Part shown: positions 45,512 through 55,696 of the stretch, piece after piece | Numbering within the stretch: position 1 is the stretch's first letter | Layout: each line of letters starts with the position of its first letter | Assembly (NCBI GenBank): GCA_030528055.1 | Contig: JAUMZQ010000001.1 | Span: forward strand, 202,391-266,390 | Source: Streptococcus sp. | Lineage (GTDB): Bacteria; Bacillota; Bacilli; Lactobacillales; Streptococcaceae | Length of the DNA: 64,000 nucleotides | Direction of reading: 5' to 3' | Translations under genes and position numbers: made by a program | Notes under the pieces: generated by a model | What the model was told of the DNA's origin: nothing | Databases searched by the model: none | Seen by the model: only the letters and a program-made list of their open reading frames with translations

Positions 45512-47599
45512 ATGAGAAATAACAAAAAACATTCGTCACATAGTCATCATAATCACGGCGACATTGATCACTCAAAACACGACCATAATGAAATGGAACA
45601 TAGTCAGATGGATCACAGCAATATGGATCACAGTGAAATGGATCATGGCGCAATGGGAGGGCATGCCCACCACCATTACGGTAGCTTTAAGGAGATTTTC
45701 TTGAAGTCACTCCCATTAGGAATTGCAATCTTACTCATTACGCCTATGATGGATATTCAGTTGCCTTTCCAAATTATCTTTCCTTATGCAGACGTTGTAG
45801 CAGCTGTATTGGCAACAATTCTATACATTTTTGGCGGAAAACCATTCTACATGGGTGCGAAAGATGAGTTTAATTCAAAAGCTCCAGGCATGATGTCCTT
45901 GATTACTTTGGGAATAACGGTTTCTTATGCCTATAGTGTTTACGCAGTGGCCGCTCGTTATGTGACCGGAGAGCATGTCATGGACTTCTTCTTTGAGTTT
46001 ACAACCTTAATTTTAATCATGTTATTAGGACACTGGATTGAAATGAAGGCATTGGGTGAAGCAGGGGACGCGCAAAAAGCATTGGCTGAGTTGGTGCCGA
46101 AAGATGCTCATGTTGTTTTAGAAGACGATTCGATTGAGACTCGCCCTGTGTCTGAACTTCAGATTGGAGATGTTATCCGTGTTCAAGCAGGAGAAAATGT
46201 TCCAGCTGATGGTATCATTATCCGCGGAGAATCTCGTGTAAACGAAGCGCTTGTGACTGGGGAATCGAAACCAATTGAAAAAAAAACCGGAGATGAGGTC
46301 ATCGGTGGATCAACCAATGGTGGCGGAGTCCTCTATGTGGAAATAAAGCAGACGGGCGATCAGTCCTTCATTTCTCAGGTTCAGACATTAATCAGCCAAG
46401 CGCAAAGCCAACCTTCTCGAGCAGAGAATGTGGCTCAAAAAGTAGCTAGCTGGTTGTTCTACATTGCGGTTGTAGTAGCTTTAATCGCCCTACTAATCTG
46501 GACGATCATTGCGGATCTGCCTACAGCCGTTATCTTTACTGTGACTGCGTTAGTTATTGCCTGCCCACATGCTTTGGGTCTTGCTATTCCCTTGGTAGTA
46601 TCACGTAGTACTAGTTTGGGTGCAAGCCGAGGATTACTGGTTAAAAATAGAGAAGCTTTGGAATTAACTACTAAAGCGGATGTTATGGTATTGGATAAAA
46701 CAGGTACTTTAACAACTGGTGAATTTAAAGTGTTGGACGTCACTGTTTTGAGTGATAAATATTCTGAAGAAGAAATTACAGGCTTGTTGGCGGGTATAGA
46801 GGCGGGCTCCAGTCACCCGATTGCCCAATCGATTGTGAACCACGCTGAAGCGAAAGGCATTAAGTCAGTTTCCTTTGACTCCATTGAAATCGTTTCGGGA
46901 GCAGGAATAGAAGGGGAGGCGAACGGCCACCACTATCAATTAATCAGCCAAAAGGCATACGGAAAAGCATTGCGTATGGATATTCCGAAAGGCGCTACTT
47001 TAAGTATCCTTGTAGAAAATAATGAAGCAATCGGCGCTGTCGCATTGGGAGATGAACTGAAAGAAACCAGCAGAAACTTGATCGAGGTGCTGAAAAAATA
47101 CGGAATTGAACCACTCATGGCTACTGGTGATAACGAGGAAGCTGCACAAGGAGTTGCAGAAGTTCTAGGTATTCAATACCAAGCCAATCAATCTCCGGAA
47201 GATAAGTACAAGCTGGTCGAGTCCATGAAAAACCAAAACAAGACGGTTATCATGGTAGGAGACGGGGTCAATGACGCACCTTCCCTTGCCTTGGCAGACG
47301 TAGGTATTGCAATCGGAGCTGGAACGCAAGTAGCTTTGGATTCTGCGGATATTATCCTTACTCAGTCTGATCCAGGGGATATTGAATCCTTTATCGAGTT
47401 AGCAAACAAGACGACACGTAAAATGAAACAAAACTTGGTATGGGGAGCAGGCTACAATTTTATCGCGATTCCAATTGCTGCTGGCCTCCTTGCTCCTATC
47501 GGCATTACCTTGGGTCCGGCCTTCGGCGCCGTCCTCATGTCCTTATCGACCGTTATTGTTGCCATCAATGCTATGACATTGAAATTAGAGCCGAAATAA
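45512..47599 (+). CDS. copB: copper-translocating P-type ATPase CopB
   Basis: A 695-residue P1B-3-type ATPase. The N-terminus is His/Met-rich (repeats of the MDHS/H-D-H kind, residues 7-55). It has the actuator VTGESKP, the membrane metal site CPHALG with Cys351-Pro-His, the phosphorylation site DKTGT (Asp395) and [13 protein letters not shown]. The CPH form marks the CopB branch, which exports copper. TAAGGAGG precedes the ATG. With copA broken, this is the only complete copper pump here. Confidence 0.95.
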   Translation: MRNNKKHSSHSHHNHGDIDHSKHDHNEMEHSQMDHSNMDHSEMDHGAMGGHAHHHYGSFKEIFLKSLPLGIAILLITPMMDIQLPFQIIFPYADVVAAVLATILYIFGGKPFYMGAKDEFNSKAPGMMSLITLGITVSYAYSVYAVAARYVTGEHVMDFFFEFTTLILIMLLGHWIEMKALGEAGDAQKALAELVPKDAHVVLEDDSIETRPVSELQIGDVIRVQAGENVPADGIIIRGESRVNEALVTGESKPIEKKTGDEVIGGSTNGGGVLYVEIKQTGDQSFISQVQTLISQAQSQPSRAENVAQKVASWLFYIAVVVALIALLIWTIIADLPTAVIFTVTALVIACPHALGLAIPLVVSRSTSLGASRGLLVKNREALELTTKADVMVLDKTGTLTTGEFKVLDVTVLSDKYSEEEITGLLAGIEAGSSHPIAQSIVNHAEAKGIKSVSFDSIEIVSGAGIEGEANGHHYQLISQKAYGKALRMDIPKGATLSILVENNEAIGAVALGDELKETSRNLIEVLKKYGIEPLMATGDNEEAAQGVAEVLGIQYQANQSPEDKYKLVESMKNQNKTVIMVGDGVNDAPSLALADVGIAIGAGTQVALDSADIILTQSDPGDIESFIELANKTTRKMKQNLVWGAGYNFIAIPIAAGLLAPIGITLGPAFGAVLMSLSTVIVAINAMTLKLEPK

Positions 47600-47621
47600 A
47601 ACGAAGCAGGAACGAAAAAAC

Positions 47622-47667
47622 ACTGGCTGGTTTGACCCCCTTCCAGAATCGGGTCAGACCAGCCAGT
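47622..47667 (+). terminator. long hairpin after copB
   Basis: A 17-bp stem (47622-47638 with 47651-47667, one G-U pair) starting ACTGGCTGG. No T-run follows; it may protect the 3' end or be an element end. Confidence 0.5.
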
Positions 47668-47710
47668 ATGCTGTATAAGGAAAATCATAGATCGATAAAT
47701 TTTCGATAAA

Positions 47711-47748
47711 AACAGGGCTCCCATGCTTTCGATGGAGAGCCCTGTTTT
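47711..47748 (+). terminator. terminator between copB and the TIGR01906 gene
   Basis: AACAGGGCTC at 47711-47720 pairs with GAGCCCTGTT at 47737-47746, the stem extended by CCAT with ATGG, followed by TTTC. Confidence 0.75.
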
Positions 47749-47772
47749 TCTTATGAACCATAACCTTTTTAA

Positions 47773-48372
47773 TCAACGGCTTGGGGCAGAGATTCGATAT
47801 TTAGTAGTGAAGTACCCCAGGATTAGGAAGACTTCGATTAATCCAAAGGCCAAGAGGAAACTGTGCATAAAGAACTCGGCAGGTAAAGCTAAGATAATAG
47901 GATCAGTAGTGGCATTGAAGAGCCAGGCGTCATTGTTAAAGAAAACTTTATGGAAAAGCACAAACAGCGTGTCGAAGCTAACCAGGAGAGCCAAAAGGAT
48001 AGCAAGGGGAATAAGGGTTCCCTGGCGGAAGTAGGGTAGGAGCCGCCAAGATTCTCGTCTCCTATTTAGATGTCGTACAAACCATAGCGTGCCCATTCCA
48101 GAAAAGATCAAGATCAGGTAGTCCAGCATAAAAAGCTTCTTGACCTCGAAAAAGTGGAAAAGCCCACTAGCCGAACTAGGGAAATCCGGCATATCCAATG
48201 CGAGAAACCATGGGATATTCAAATAGGTCAGGAGGATGCGGTAGTTTTCCAGAATCTGCTCCTTTGATAGACCGACATATTTAGGAATATTCAGATAATC
48301 AATGTCGAAAGCATATAAGGGAGTAACTATTTTACTCTCTTCAAAATGCAGAAAATATTGATTTAACATCAA
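47773..48372 (-). pseudogene. TIGR01906-family membrane protein, 5'-truncated
   Basis: A 199-codon frame. From YAFDIDYLNIPKYVGLSKEQILENYRILLTYL on it matches TIGR01906 (DUF1461) integral membrane proteins of lactic acid bacteria, with three later membrane helices. The expected first membrane helix is missing and is replaced by MMLNQYFLHFEESKIV, which has no ribosome site. The junction lies near 48325-48340, where the oppositely oriented HEPN-like ORF also becomes open. The family has no known function. Confidence 0.75.
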
Positions 48373-48377
48373 TAGCC

Positions 48378-49166
48378 ATGGGGTGTTTTAAATCTATTGA
48401 ACAATTTCTATTTTCCTATATCTCTTTACATACCATAGAAAAGGATTCTGTAAACCGTAAAATATTTGCAGGAGCTAAACCGTTAGATACACTCTCTGAC
48501 AAACTCCTTAATGATAGTTCAAAAGTTAAAAATATAAATCTTAAATCTATTACAAGTTTTTTTGGAGATTTTAACAGTCAGAAATTCTATCCACGTAATA
48601 TGGATTTACTTGCTGATGGTATTGATGACGAAACGTATTATTATATTGTTGAGTCATTGTCAACTTTTGTAGGATTAAGAAATGGCTATTTTCATAAGCA
48701 TAATTTAAATGATTGGACAACAATTGAAGAAACTAGAAACCATGCATTGTTAATTTTTTATCTAGTACTAGGAGGGTATAGAATATCGGAGCAAGATAAA
48801 CTAGATCTCGGTTTGATTAAAACTGTAGAAAGTGGCTACTTAAATCTATGTGAGTATATTCATAATAGAAAAATTGATAATATGCTTGAGATACCAATCT
48901 TTTATTTTGGGAGAGATCGTAACGAGTTTGATTTTTACATTTCGAATAAAGACCCTTTTATCACAAATGACAGTAATCAGGAGCCAATTTATTCTGGAGC
49001 ATATTTTAAACGACTTGGAAACTCAAAAAGTTTGTTTAAGCTAACAGATAGTAATATCCCTGAGGAAATCTGGGAAGGAAAATTAATAATTGGTCGGCAG
49101 GGACCTAGTTTTAAACCATCTGGTCCTTTGGAAAAATATTCGAAGATGGTAAATTTTTCAAAATAG
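48378..49166 (+). CDS. HEPN-like protein, probably 5'-truncated
   Basis: A 262-codon frame from ATG 48378, which has no ribosome site; the same frame is open upstream to about 48325 (..NAENIDLTSIA), where it meets the truncated TIGR01906 gene, so the N-terminus is probably lost. The helix around VESLSTFVGLRNGYFHKHNL carries Arg101-x4-His106, the R-x4-6-H motif of HEPN ribonuclease domains, common in abortive infection and toxin systems. The C-terminal part is unknown. The domain call is by eye and tentative. Confidence 0.45.
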   Translation: MGCFKSIEQFLFSYISLHTIEKDSVNRKIFAGAKPLDTLSDKLLNDSSKVKNINLKSITSFFGDFNSQKFYPRNMDLLADGIDDETYYYIVESLSTFVGLRNGYFHKHNLNDWTTIEETRNHALLIFYLVLGGYRISEQDKLDLGLIKTVESGYLNLCEYIHNRKIDNMLEIPIFYFGRDRNEFDFYISNKDPFITNDSNQEPIYSGAYFKRLGNSKSLFKLTDSNIPEEIWEGKLIIGRQGPSFKPSGPLEKYSKMVNFSK

Positions 49167-49190
49167 AATAGCTTAGATTTTATGAAGATT

Positions 49191-49227
49191 AAAAATAGGA
49201 ACAGTCAATTGAACAGTTCCTATTTTT
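49191..49227. terminator. bidirectional terminator
   Basis: A 12-bp perfect stem AAAAATAGGAAC (49191-49202) with its complement at 49216-49227; T/A flanks serve both strands. It overlaps the stop codon of the minus gene. Confidence 0.75.
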
Positions 49228-49519
49228 GTGTTAAGTATGTAGTTGTTTTCTTATATGTATAATGATAGATTAGTGGATTCTCTTCTAAGGTTCTTACTTC
49301 AAATATGAAGAAGTGATCGCGGTTATCTTTGGACTTTTCCTTATTCAGGACAAAGTAATTCTTACGTGAAGTCGCCATTGTTTTGAGGATATCATCGGTC
49401 AGGAAGATCAATGGAATATTCATGTTGGAGTAGCGGTAGAAGTCACGTTCAAAATCTTGGTAGCTCTCGCTGTAATAGTCCATTTGCAGGTGATTACGCT
49501 GAAACTCAAGCTGATTCAT
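49220..49519 (-). CDS. second copy of the small SOS-cassette protein
   Basis: A 99-residue protein (MNQLEFQRNHLQMDYYSESYQDFERDFYRYSNMNIPLIFLTDD..) clearly homologous to 38622-38930 over its full length, with roughly 60-70% identity by eye. GAGGAGGTG precedes the ATG. Upstream, in an overlapping frame, a short tail NIISIEL..YESA matches the end of the YolD-like protein, so this is the remnant of a second, diverged SOS cassette. Confidence 0.7.
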   Translation of the reverse strand: MNQLEFQRNHLQMDYYSESYQDFERDFYRYSNMNIPLIFLTDDILKTMATSRKNYFVLNKEKSKDNRDHFFIFEVRTLEENPLIYHYTYKKTTTYLTQK

Positions 49520-49560
49520 AAAGCACCTCCTCAACAAGTTCAATACTAATAATGTTATGT
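49506..49560 (-). pseudogene. C-terminal scrap of a second YolD-like gene
   Basis: Translating the minus strand gives NIISIELVEEVLYESA and a stop, matching DILSIDLEVEYESA at the end of the YolD-like gene at 38917, in the same overlap with the next gene. Everything upstream is replaced by the cad operon region. Confidence 0.65.
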
Positions 49561-49639
49561 ACTTAAAGTCTTATGCAGTTTGGTTATTTTGTTATTAGAA
49601 TTGGGTACTCCAAGTCTTTTTTTATGAATTTTTTTATTC

Positions 49640-49704
49640 ATTCAAAAAAACACTTGAATTAATTAATGAAAAGGGTTATACTATATTCAAACAAATACTT
49701 GAAT
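49640..49704 (+). promoter_or_regulatory. cadCA promoter with two CadC operators
   Basis: TTGAAT (49654-49659), 17-bp spacer and TATACT (49677-49682). Two sites ATTCAA-N8-TTGAAT lie at 49640-49659 (over the -35) and 49685-49704 (just past the -10). Confidence 0.88.
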
Positions 49705-49721
49705 GATATTGAGGTGAGAAT

Positions 49722-50090
49722 ATGATTAAAAAAAATACTTGTGAAATTTATTGTTATGACGAAGAAAAGGTCAATCGAATACAAGGTAATTTACAGACAG
49801 TAGATATTTCTAGTGTTGCCCAAATGTTAAAAGCTATTGCAGATAAAAATAGAGCAAAAATTACCTATGCATTGTGTCAAGATGACGAACTGTGTGTGTG
49901 TGATATTGCAAATATTATAGGTGTTACGGTTGCAAATACCTCTCATCACCTGCGAACGCTCCATAAGCAAGGGATTGTTAAGTTTCGAAAAGAGGGAAAA
50001 CTTGCATTTTATTCCTTAGATGATGAGCATATCAGACAAATTATGATGATTGCATTGGCACATAAGAAAGAGGTGAAGATCAATGTCTAG
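49722..50090 (+). CDS. cadC: CadC metal-responsive repressor (ArsR/SmtB family)
   Basis: A 122-residue winged-helix repressor. The four Cys of the alpha3N cadmium site are all present at the same numbers as in plasmid pI258 CadC: Cys7, Cys11, Cys58 and Cys60 (ELCVCDIA). The recognition helix is [19 protein letters not shown]. Cadmium, lead or zinc releases it from the operators upstream and, by inference, from the one at cadD. GAGGTGAG precedes the ATG; its end overlaps cadA by 8 bases. Confidence 0.95.
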   Translation: MIKKNTCEIYCYDEEKVNRIQGNLQTVDISSVAQMLKAIADKNRAKITYALCQDDELCVCDIANIIGVTVANTSHHLRTLHKQGIVKFRKEGKLAFYSLDDEHIRQIMMIALAHKKEVKINV

Positions 50091-52212
50091 AGGGAAAGCA
50101 AAACAGTCTGAAAAAGAAATGAAAGCCTATCGTGTTCAAGGATTTACTTGTACTAACTGTGCAGCCATTTTTGAAAATAATGTTAAAGAACTTCCCGGTG
50201 TTCAGGATGCGAAAGTAAATTTCGGAGCATCTAAAGTTTATGTTAAAGGGACGACAACCATTGAAGAATTAGAAAAAGCAGGAGCATTTGAAAATTTAAA
50301 AATTCGAGATGAAAAAGAACAAAGGGTAGGAGGAGAACCTTTTTGGAAGCAGAAAGAAAACATTAAGGTATATATATCAGCTCTTTTACTTGTAGTTAGC
50401 TGGTTCTTAGGAGAGCAGTATGGTGAAGAGCATGTTCTACCGACAATTGGTTATGCAGCGTCCATTTTAATCGGTGGATATTCGTTATTTATTAAAGGTC
50501 TCAAAAATTTAAGAAGATTAAATTTCGATATGAATACGCTTATGACTATTGCCATTATAGGAGCTGCAATTATTGGTGAATGGGGTGAAGGGGCAACCGT
50601 TGTTATCCTATTTGCGATTAGTGAAGCATTAGAGCGTTATTCAATGGATAAAGCACGTCAATCTATTGAATCTTTAATGGATATTGCCCCAAAAGAAGCG
50701 TTAATTCGACGAGGCAATGAAGAAATGATGATTCATGTTGATGAGATTCAAGTTGGAGACATCATGATAGTTAAGCCCGGTCAAAAGTTAGCAATGGATG
50801 GAATAGTGGTTAAAGGTACATCGACATTAAATCAGGCTGCGATTACAGGTGAAAGTGTTCCAGTAACGAAAATCACAAATGATGAAGTATTTGCAGGAAC
50901 CTTGAATGAAGAAGGGTTACTTGAGGTTAAAGTAACAAAACGAGTTGAAGATACTACTCTTTCAAAAATCATTCACTTGGTAGAAGAAGCCCAAGCAGAA
51001 CGGGCCCCCTCTCAAGCGTTTGTCGATAAATTTGCAAAATACTATACACCAGCTATTGTCATACTAGCTCTTTTAATTGCAGTAGTTCCACCATTATTTG
51101 GCGGAGACTGGAGCCAATGGATTTATCAAGGATTAGCTGTATTAGTGGTTGGTTGTCCTTGTGCCTTAGTAGTCTCAACTCCAGTTGCTGTGGTTACAGC
51201 AATAGGAAATGCAGCGAAAAATGGTGTATTAATTAAAGGTGGTATCCATTTAGAAGCAGCAGGACACTTAAAAGCGATAGCATTTGATAAAACAGGAACA
51301 TTAACCAAAGGGATTCCAGCTGTAACAGACATTGTGACATATGGTAGAAATGAAAATGAATTAATAACCATAACATCAGCCATTGAAAAAGGATCGCAGC
51401 ACCCTCTTGCTTCAGCGATTATGCGAAAAGCAGAAGAAAATGGATTAAAATTCAATGAAGTAACAGTAGAGGATTTTCAATCCATTACAGGTAAAGGCGT
51501 TAAAGCCAAAATAAATAATGAAATGTATTATGTGGGAAGTCAAAATCTTTTTGAGGAATTACACGGAAGCATTTCAAGCGATAAAAAAGAAAAAATTGCC
51601 GATATGCAAACTCAAGGTAAAACGGTGATGGTGTTAGGAACAGAAAAAGAAATTCTTTCGTTTATTGCCGTAGCCGATGAAATGAGGGAATCGTCTAAAG
51701 AAGTTATCGGCAAGTTGAACAATATGGGAATCGAAACAGTGATGCTAACAGGCGATAACCAAAGAACGGCAACAGCCATCGGAAAACAAGTTGGTGTTTC
51801 GGATATTAAAGCTGACTTACTTCCAGAAGATAAGCTTAATTTTATTAAAGAACTTCGAGAAAAACATCAAAGTGTGGGGATGGTCGGAGATGGCGTGAAT
51901 GATGCTCCAGCCCTTGCGGCATCTACCGTTGGTGTAGCAATGGGTGGTGCTGGAACTGATACAGCTTTAGAAACGGCTGACATCGCCTTAATGTCTGATG
52001 ATTTGAGTAAATTGCCATATACAATAAAATTAAGCCGTAAGGCTTTAGCAATCATCAAGCAAAACATTACCTTCTCTTTGGCGATTAAATTAGTGGCATT
52101 ACTTTTGGTCATGCCCGGTTGGTTAACACTTTGGATAGCGATATTTGCTGATATGGGAGCAACTTTACTTGTAACATTAAACAGTTTACGCTTATTGAAA
52201 ATCAAAGAATAG
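50083..52212 (+). CDS. cadA: cadmium-exporting P-type ATPase CadA
   Basis: A 709-residue P1B-2-type ATPase that exports cadmium, zinc and lead. One N-terminal metal domain ([14 protein letters not shown]), actuator ITGESVP, membrane site CPC (358-360), DKTGT with Asp402, and [19 protein letters not shown] lies before the ATG, and the overlap with cadC shows coupling. Complete and undamaged. Confidence 0.95.
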   Translation: MSRGKAKQSEKEMKAYRVQGFTCTNCAAIFENNVKELPGVQDAKVNFGASKVYVKGTTTIEELEKAGAFENLKIRDEKEQRVGGEPFWKQKENIKVYISALLLVVSWFLGEQYGEEHVLPTIGYAASILIGGYSLFIKGLKNLRRLNFDMNTLMTIAIIGAAIIGEWGEGATVVILFAISEALERYSMDKARQSIESLMDIAPKEALIRRGNEEMMIHVDEIQVGDIMIVKPGQKLAMDGIVVKGTSTLNQAAITGESVPVTKITNDEVFAGTLNEEGLLEVKVTKRVEDTTLSKIIHLVEEAQAERAPSQAFVDKFAKYYTPAIVILALLIAVVPPLFGGDWSQWIYQGLAVLVVGCPCALVVSTPVAVVTAIGNAAKNGVLIKGGIHLEAAGHLKAIAFDKTGTLTKGIPAVTDIVTYGRNENELITITSAIEKGSQHPLASAIMRKAEENGLKFNEVTVEDFQSITGKGVKAKINNEMYYVGSQNLFEELHGSISSDKKEKIADMQTQGKTVMVLGTEKEILSFIAVADEMRESSKEVIGKLNNMGIETVMLTGDNQRTATAIGKQVGVSDIKADLLPEDKLNFIKELREKHQSVGMVGDGVNDAPALAASTVGVAMGGAGTDTALETADIALMSDDLSKLPYTIKLSRKALAIIKQNITFSLAIKLVALLLVMPGWLTLWIAIFADMGATLLVTLNSLRLLKIKE

Positions 52213-52329
52213 GTTCTAAAATGGGTGTCAACAATCGGATGCGATCATTGAAAACAATGTTATGCTTCAAAAGGGATATTAACAGGAAATATACAACTAA
52301 AGGACGCTTTAACTGAGCAACGGAAAAAG

Positions 52330-52361
52330 CCAAATTTCTCAATTGATGTTGAGAAATTTGG
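52330..52361 (+). terminator. hairpin downstream of cadA
   Basis: CCAAATTTCTCAA at 52330-52342 pairs perfectly with its complement at 52349-52361; no T-run. The rest of 52213-52455 shows nothing. Confidence 0.45.
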
Positions 52362-52455
52362 AGAATGTTTATACGATTAGTAAAGTTGGCTAAAATAATA
52401 AAGTTATTAATCTCATGGAGTATTTGAACTTGCAAAAAAATATTTATGAGTCATT

Positions 52456-52917
52456 GTACTGACCCCAAAAAGTTAGACAAAAAATATTATTGAAAGGATT
52501 TAATTCTATACTGAACAGGACTAAGTCCTTTTAGTTTTTCTTTAATGCATTTATTGTTGTAGTAAAAAATATACTCGGTGATAGCTTGCTCCAGTTGATC
52601 CAGAGACTTGAAAGTCTTCTCAAAGCCATAAAACATCTCTTTCTTCAAGACACCAAAGAAGGATTCCATCATACCATTATCCGTGCTGGTCCCTTTGCGA
52701 GACATGGAAGGATGTATGCCTTTACTTGCAAGAAAGCGGTGATAGACTTCATGTTGGTATTGCCAACCTTGGTCACTATGGAGAATGGTATTTGGGTAAG
52801 TTTCCTCAGGGAAGACCTTCTCAAGCATGGTCTTGACTTGTATGAGGTTTGGAGAGCGGGATAAGGTAAAATCAATAATTTCGCTATTATAGCCATCCAG
52901 AACAGGAGAAAGATATC
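52456..52917 (-). mobile_element. IS3-family element remnant
   Basis: The terminus TGACCCCAAAAAGTTAGACA, typical of IS150-group IS3 elements, lies at about 52460-52480. The minus strand codes for the end of the OrfB integrase: SPVLDGYNSEIIDFTLSRSP, HSDQGWQYQ, then SRKGTSTDNGMMESFFGVLK and YYNNKCIKEKLKGLSPVQYR. About 430 bp remain; the first catalytic Asp region, OrfA and the other end are gone. It is joined to the DUF4365 fragment. Confidence 0.8.
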
Positions 52918-53211
52918 TTCTTTTTTCTTAATTCTTTTTTTCTTGTCACTAGCTGGCAATACGTTCTTAATGACTTTTGGTGTTAGTGAAGCATAAGTGA
53001 CAGTAGGACTAACGTCTTTCGAGTACACTACAAAGTAGAGCACACCACCTTCAGTTAGATAATGCTCCAAATTAATCCTGCTTAGAGGGTATCCAACATT
53101 TTCGTTATAATAATCATCACAACCTTTAAACTGAACAGGAATTCGCTCCAAAAAATCAATATTTCGTCTTTCTATATTTTTGTAAAAGTATATGTGACCA
53201 TCCCAGATTGG
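52918..53211 (-). pseudogene. middle fragment of a DUF4365-like gene
   Basis: Minus-strand codons read WDGHIYFYKNIERRNIDFLE, RIPVQFKG, then LEHYLTEGGVLYFVVYSKD and SLTPKVIKNVLP, the layout of DUF4365 proteins (a nuclease-like fold near defence genes). Both ends are missing: an in-frame TAA lies at 53212-53214 and the IS3 remnant follows at about 52917. The likely N-terminus is found at 57049-57117. Confidence 0.7.
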
Positions 53212-53424
53212 TTATTTATCTCCCTCAGAAATTTCTCTGTTAATATGTTTTGATTTTTTGGGTCTTCGGAATATATAGTGGAATTACTTTCTTAATAGTT
53301 TAAAAACAACTGGTGTTTAAATCGGATTTTCTGGTGGGATGTTAGGATAATCAATAGTATTATATAAAAGTATCAATCACATACGAGTGATACTTTGGGA
53401 AAAAAATAAAATAGTCCAATTTAC

Positions 53425-53456
53425 TTGACCGTGTACTATGGTACATGGTTTATAAT
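53425..53456 (+). promoter_or_regulatory. merRA promoter/operator
   Basis: TTGACC (53425-53430), an over-long 20-bp spacer and TATAAT (53451-53456), with the dyad TGTAC-TATG-GTACA (53432-53445) in the spacer. This is the standard MerR-activated layout. The 210 bp before it hold no gene. Confidence 0.9.
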
Positions 53457-53475
53457 ATTCAGGGGGTGAAATAAG

Positions 53476-53868
53476 ATGATTTATCGCATTAGTGAGTTTG
53501 CAGATAAATGTGGAGTTAATAAAGAAACGATCAGATATTACGAGCGAAAAAATTTATTACAAGAACCTCACCGAACGGAAGCTGGTTATCGGATATATTC
53601 ATATGATGACGTTAAGCGTGTTGGGTTTATTAAACGAATACAGGAATTTGGTTTCTCTTTAAGCGAGATTTATAAATTACTTGGTGTTGTAGATAAAGAT
53701 GAAGTTCGTTGTCAAGATATGTTCGAATTTGTTTCTAAAAAACAAAAGGAAGTGCAAAAACAAATAGAGGATTTAAAACGAATTGAAACTATGTTAGACG
53801 ACTTAAAACAACGATGTCCAGATGAAAAGAAATTACATTCGTGTCCAATAATAGAAACATTAACATGA
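53476..53868 (+). CDS. merR: mercury-responsive activator MerR
   Basis: A 130-residue MerR-family regulator with N-terminal winged helix ([24 protein letters not shown]), a long dimer helix and the three mercury ligands Cys79, Cys114 and Cys123, spaced 35 and 9 as in Tn501 MerR. It untwists its own promoter when Hg(II) binds. GGGGGTG precedes the ATG. It is followed by merA with a 28-bp gap. Confidence 0.95.
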   Translation: MIYRISEFADKCGVNKETIRYYERKNLLQEPHRTEAGYRIYSYDDVKRVGFIKRIQEFGFSLSEIYKLLGVVDKDEVRCQDMFEFVSKKQKEVQKQIEDLKRIETMLDDLKQRCPDEKKLHSCPIIETLT

Positions 53869-53896
53869 GAGATTAATTAACGAAAGGAGCTTTTTT

Positions 53897-55537
53897 ATGA
53901 ATAAATTTAAGGTAAACATTTCAGGAATGACTTGTACGGGTTGTGAAAAACACGTAGAATCAGCACTTGAAAAGATAGGTGCTAAAAATATTGAGTCTAG
54001 TTATCGTCGTGGTGAATCAGTATTTGAACTGCCCGATGATATTGAGGTTGAAAGTGCAATAAAGGCGATTGATGAAGCAAATTACCAAGCCGGAGAAATT
54101 GAAGAAGTATCATCACTAGAAAACGTGGCGTTAATTAATGAAGACAATTATGACCTTCTTATTATTGGTTCTGGTGCTGCTGCCTTTTCTTCGGCAATTA
54201 AAGCTATAGAATACGGTGCAAAAGTTGGAATGATTGAGCGTGGAACGGTTGGGGGAACCTGTGTGAATATTGGCTGTGTTCCGTCAAAAACTCTTCTTAG
54301 GGCAGGGGAAATCAATCATTTATCAAAAGACAATCCGTTTATAGGTTTACAAACATCCGCTGGAGAAGTGGATTTAGCTAGTTTAATCACGCAAAAGGAT
54401 AAATTGGTGAGCGAACTTCGGAATCAAAAATATATGGATTTAATTGATGAATATAATTTTGATTTAATTAAAGGTGAAGCAAAATTCGTTGATGCTAGTA
54501 CGGTTGAGGTCAATGGGACAAAGTTATCTGCAAAACGCTTTTTAATTGCAACAGGTGCATCGCCTTCGTTGCCCCAAATTTCAGGACTTGAAAAAATGGA
54601 CTATTTAACTAGTACAACACTTCTTGAGTTAAAGAAAATACCAAAACGATTAACTGTAATTGGTTCAGGATACATTGGAATGGAGCTTGGACAACTATTT
54701 CATCATTTAGGTTCAGAAATAACGCTTATGCAAAGAAGTGAGCGACTTTTAAAGGAGTATGATCCTGAGATTTCAGAGTCAGTTGAAAAAGCGTTAATTG
54801 AACAGGGTATAAACCTTGTCAAAGGGGCAACTTTTGAGCGTGTTGAACAAAGTGGAGAGATAAAAAGGGTTTACGTAACAGTAAATGGCAGTAGAGAAGT
54901 CATTGAATCAGATCAGTTACTTGTTGCCACTGGAAGAAAACCAAATACGGATTCTTTAAATTTAAGTGCAGCAGGTGTTGAAACTGGAAAAAATAATGAA
55001 ATCCTGATCAATGATTTTGGTCAAACAAGTAATGAAAAGATTTATGCAGCAGGAGATGTGACTTTAGGACCACAATTTGTATATGTAGCAGCCTATGAAG
55101 GTGGAATTATTACTGATAATGCTATTGGTGGATTAAACAAAAAAATAGATTTATCGGTAGTTCCTGCTGTTACGTTTACGAATCCGACGGTTGCAACGGT
55201 TGGTTTAACAGAAGAACAAGCAAAAGAGAAAGGGTATGATGTGAAGACATCTGTATTACCTTTAGATGCTGTTCCAAGAGCAATTGTAAACCGTGAAACA
55301 ACCGGTGTATTTAAACTAGTAGCAGATGCAGAAACACTAAAAGTATTAGGGGTTCATATTGTATCTGAAAATGCAGGAGATGTCATCTATGCAGCATCAT
55401 TAGCTGTTAAATTTGGCTTAACGATAGAAGATTTAACAGAAACCCTAGCACCATATTTAACAATGGCTGAAGGGCTAAAATTAGTTGCACTTACGTTCGA
55501 TAAAGATATTTCGAAATTATCTTGTTGTGCAGGCTAA
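53897..55537 (+). CDS. merA: mercuric reductase MerA
   Basis: A 546-residue flavoenzyme that reduces Hg(II) to Hg(0) with NADPH. It has one N-terminal metal domain (GMTCTGC, Cys13 and Cys16), the FAD motif [12 protein letters not shown], the redox pair Cys122 and Cys127 (GTCVNIGC), and the C-terminal Cys543-Cys544. AAAGGAGC precedes the ATG. No mercury transporter (merT, merP) or lyase gene is adjacent, so uptake must rely on other routes. Confidence 0.96.
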   Translation: MNKFKVNISGMTCTGCEKHVESALEKIGAKNIESSYRRGESVFELPDDIEVESAIKAIDEANYQAGEIEEVSSLENVALINEDNYDLLIIGSGAAAFSSAIKAIEYGAKVGMIERGTVGGTCVNIGCVPSKTLLRAGEINHLSKDNPFIGLQTSAGEVDLASLITQKDKLVSELRNQKYMDLIDEYNFDLIKGEAKFVDASTVEVNGTKLSAKRFLIATGASPSLPQISGLEKMDYLTSTTLLELKKIPKRLTVIGSGYIGMELGQLFHHLGSEITLMQRSERLLKEYDPEISESVEKALIEQGINLVKGATFERVEQSGEIKRVYVTVNGSREVIESDQLLVATGRKPNTDSLNLSAAGVETGKNNEILINDFGQTSNEKIYAAGDVTLGPQFVYVAAYEGGIITDNAIGGLNKKIDLSVVPAVTFTNPTVATVGLTEEQAKEKGYDVKTSVLPLDAVPRAIVNRETTGVFKLVADAETLKVLGVHIVSENAGDVIYAASLAVKFGLTIEDLTETLAPYLTMAEGLKLVALTFDKDISKLSCCAG

Positions 55538-55696
55538 GGGAACTTTTTTACAACTCCCTATTCAAGTGAACCAGCTAATGCTTTAAGGGATTTTCTAAGT
55601 GCATTTGTGGTCACAAAAATAATTTAACACTGATGATTTCGACATCAAATCTATAATTGATACCTTAACACCGCAGAGTAATAAAGGATGAATAAT

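Noticed and set aside
52669-53151. A 160-codon minus-strand ORF as one gene
   Set aside because: Its first part is a DUF4365-like fragment and the rest is an out-of-frame reading of the IS3 transposase remnant; the TTG start is internal to the fragment.
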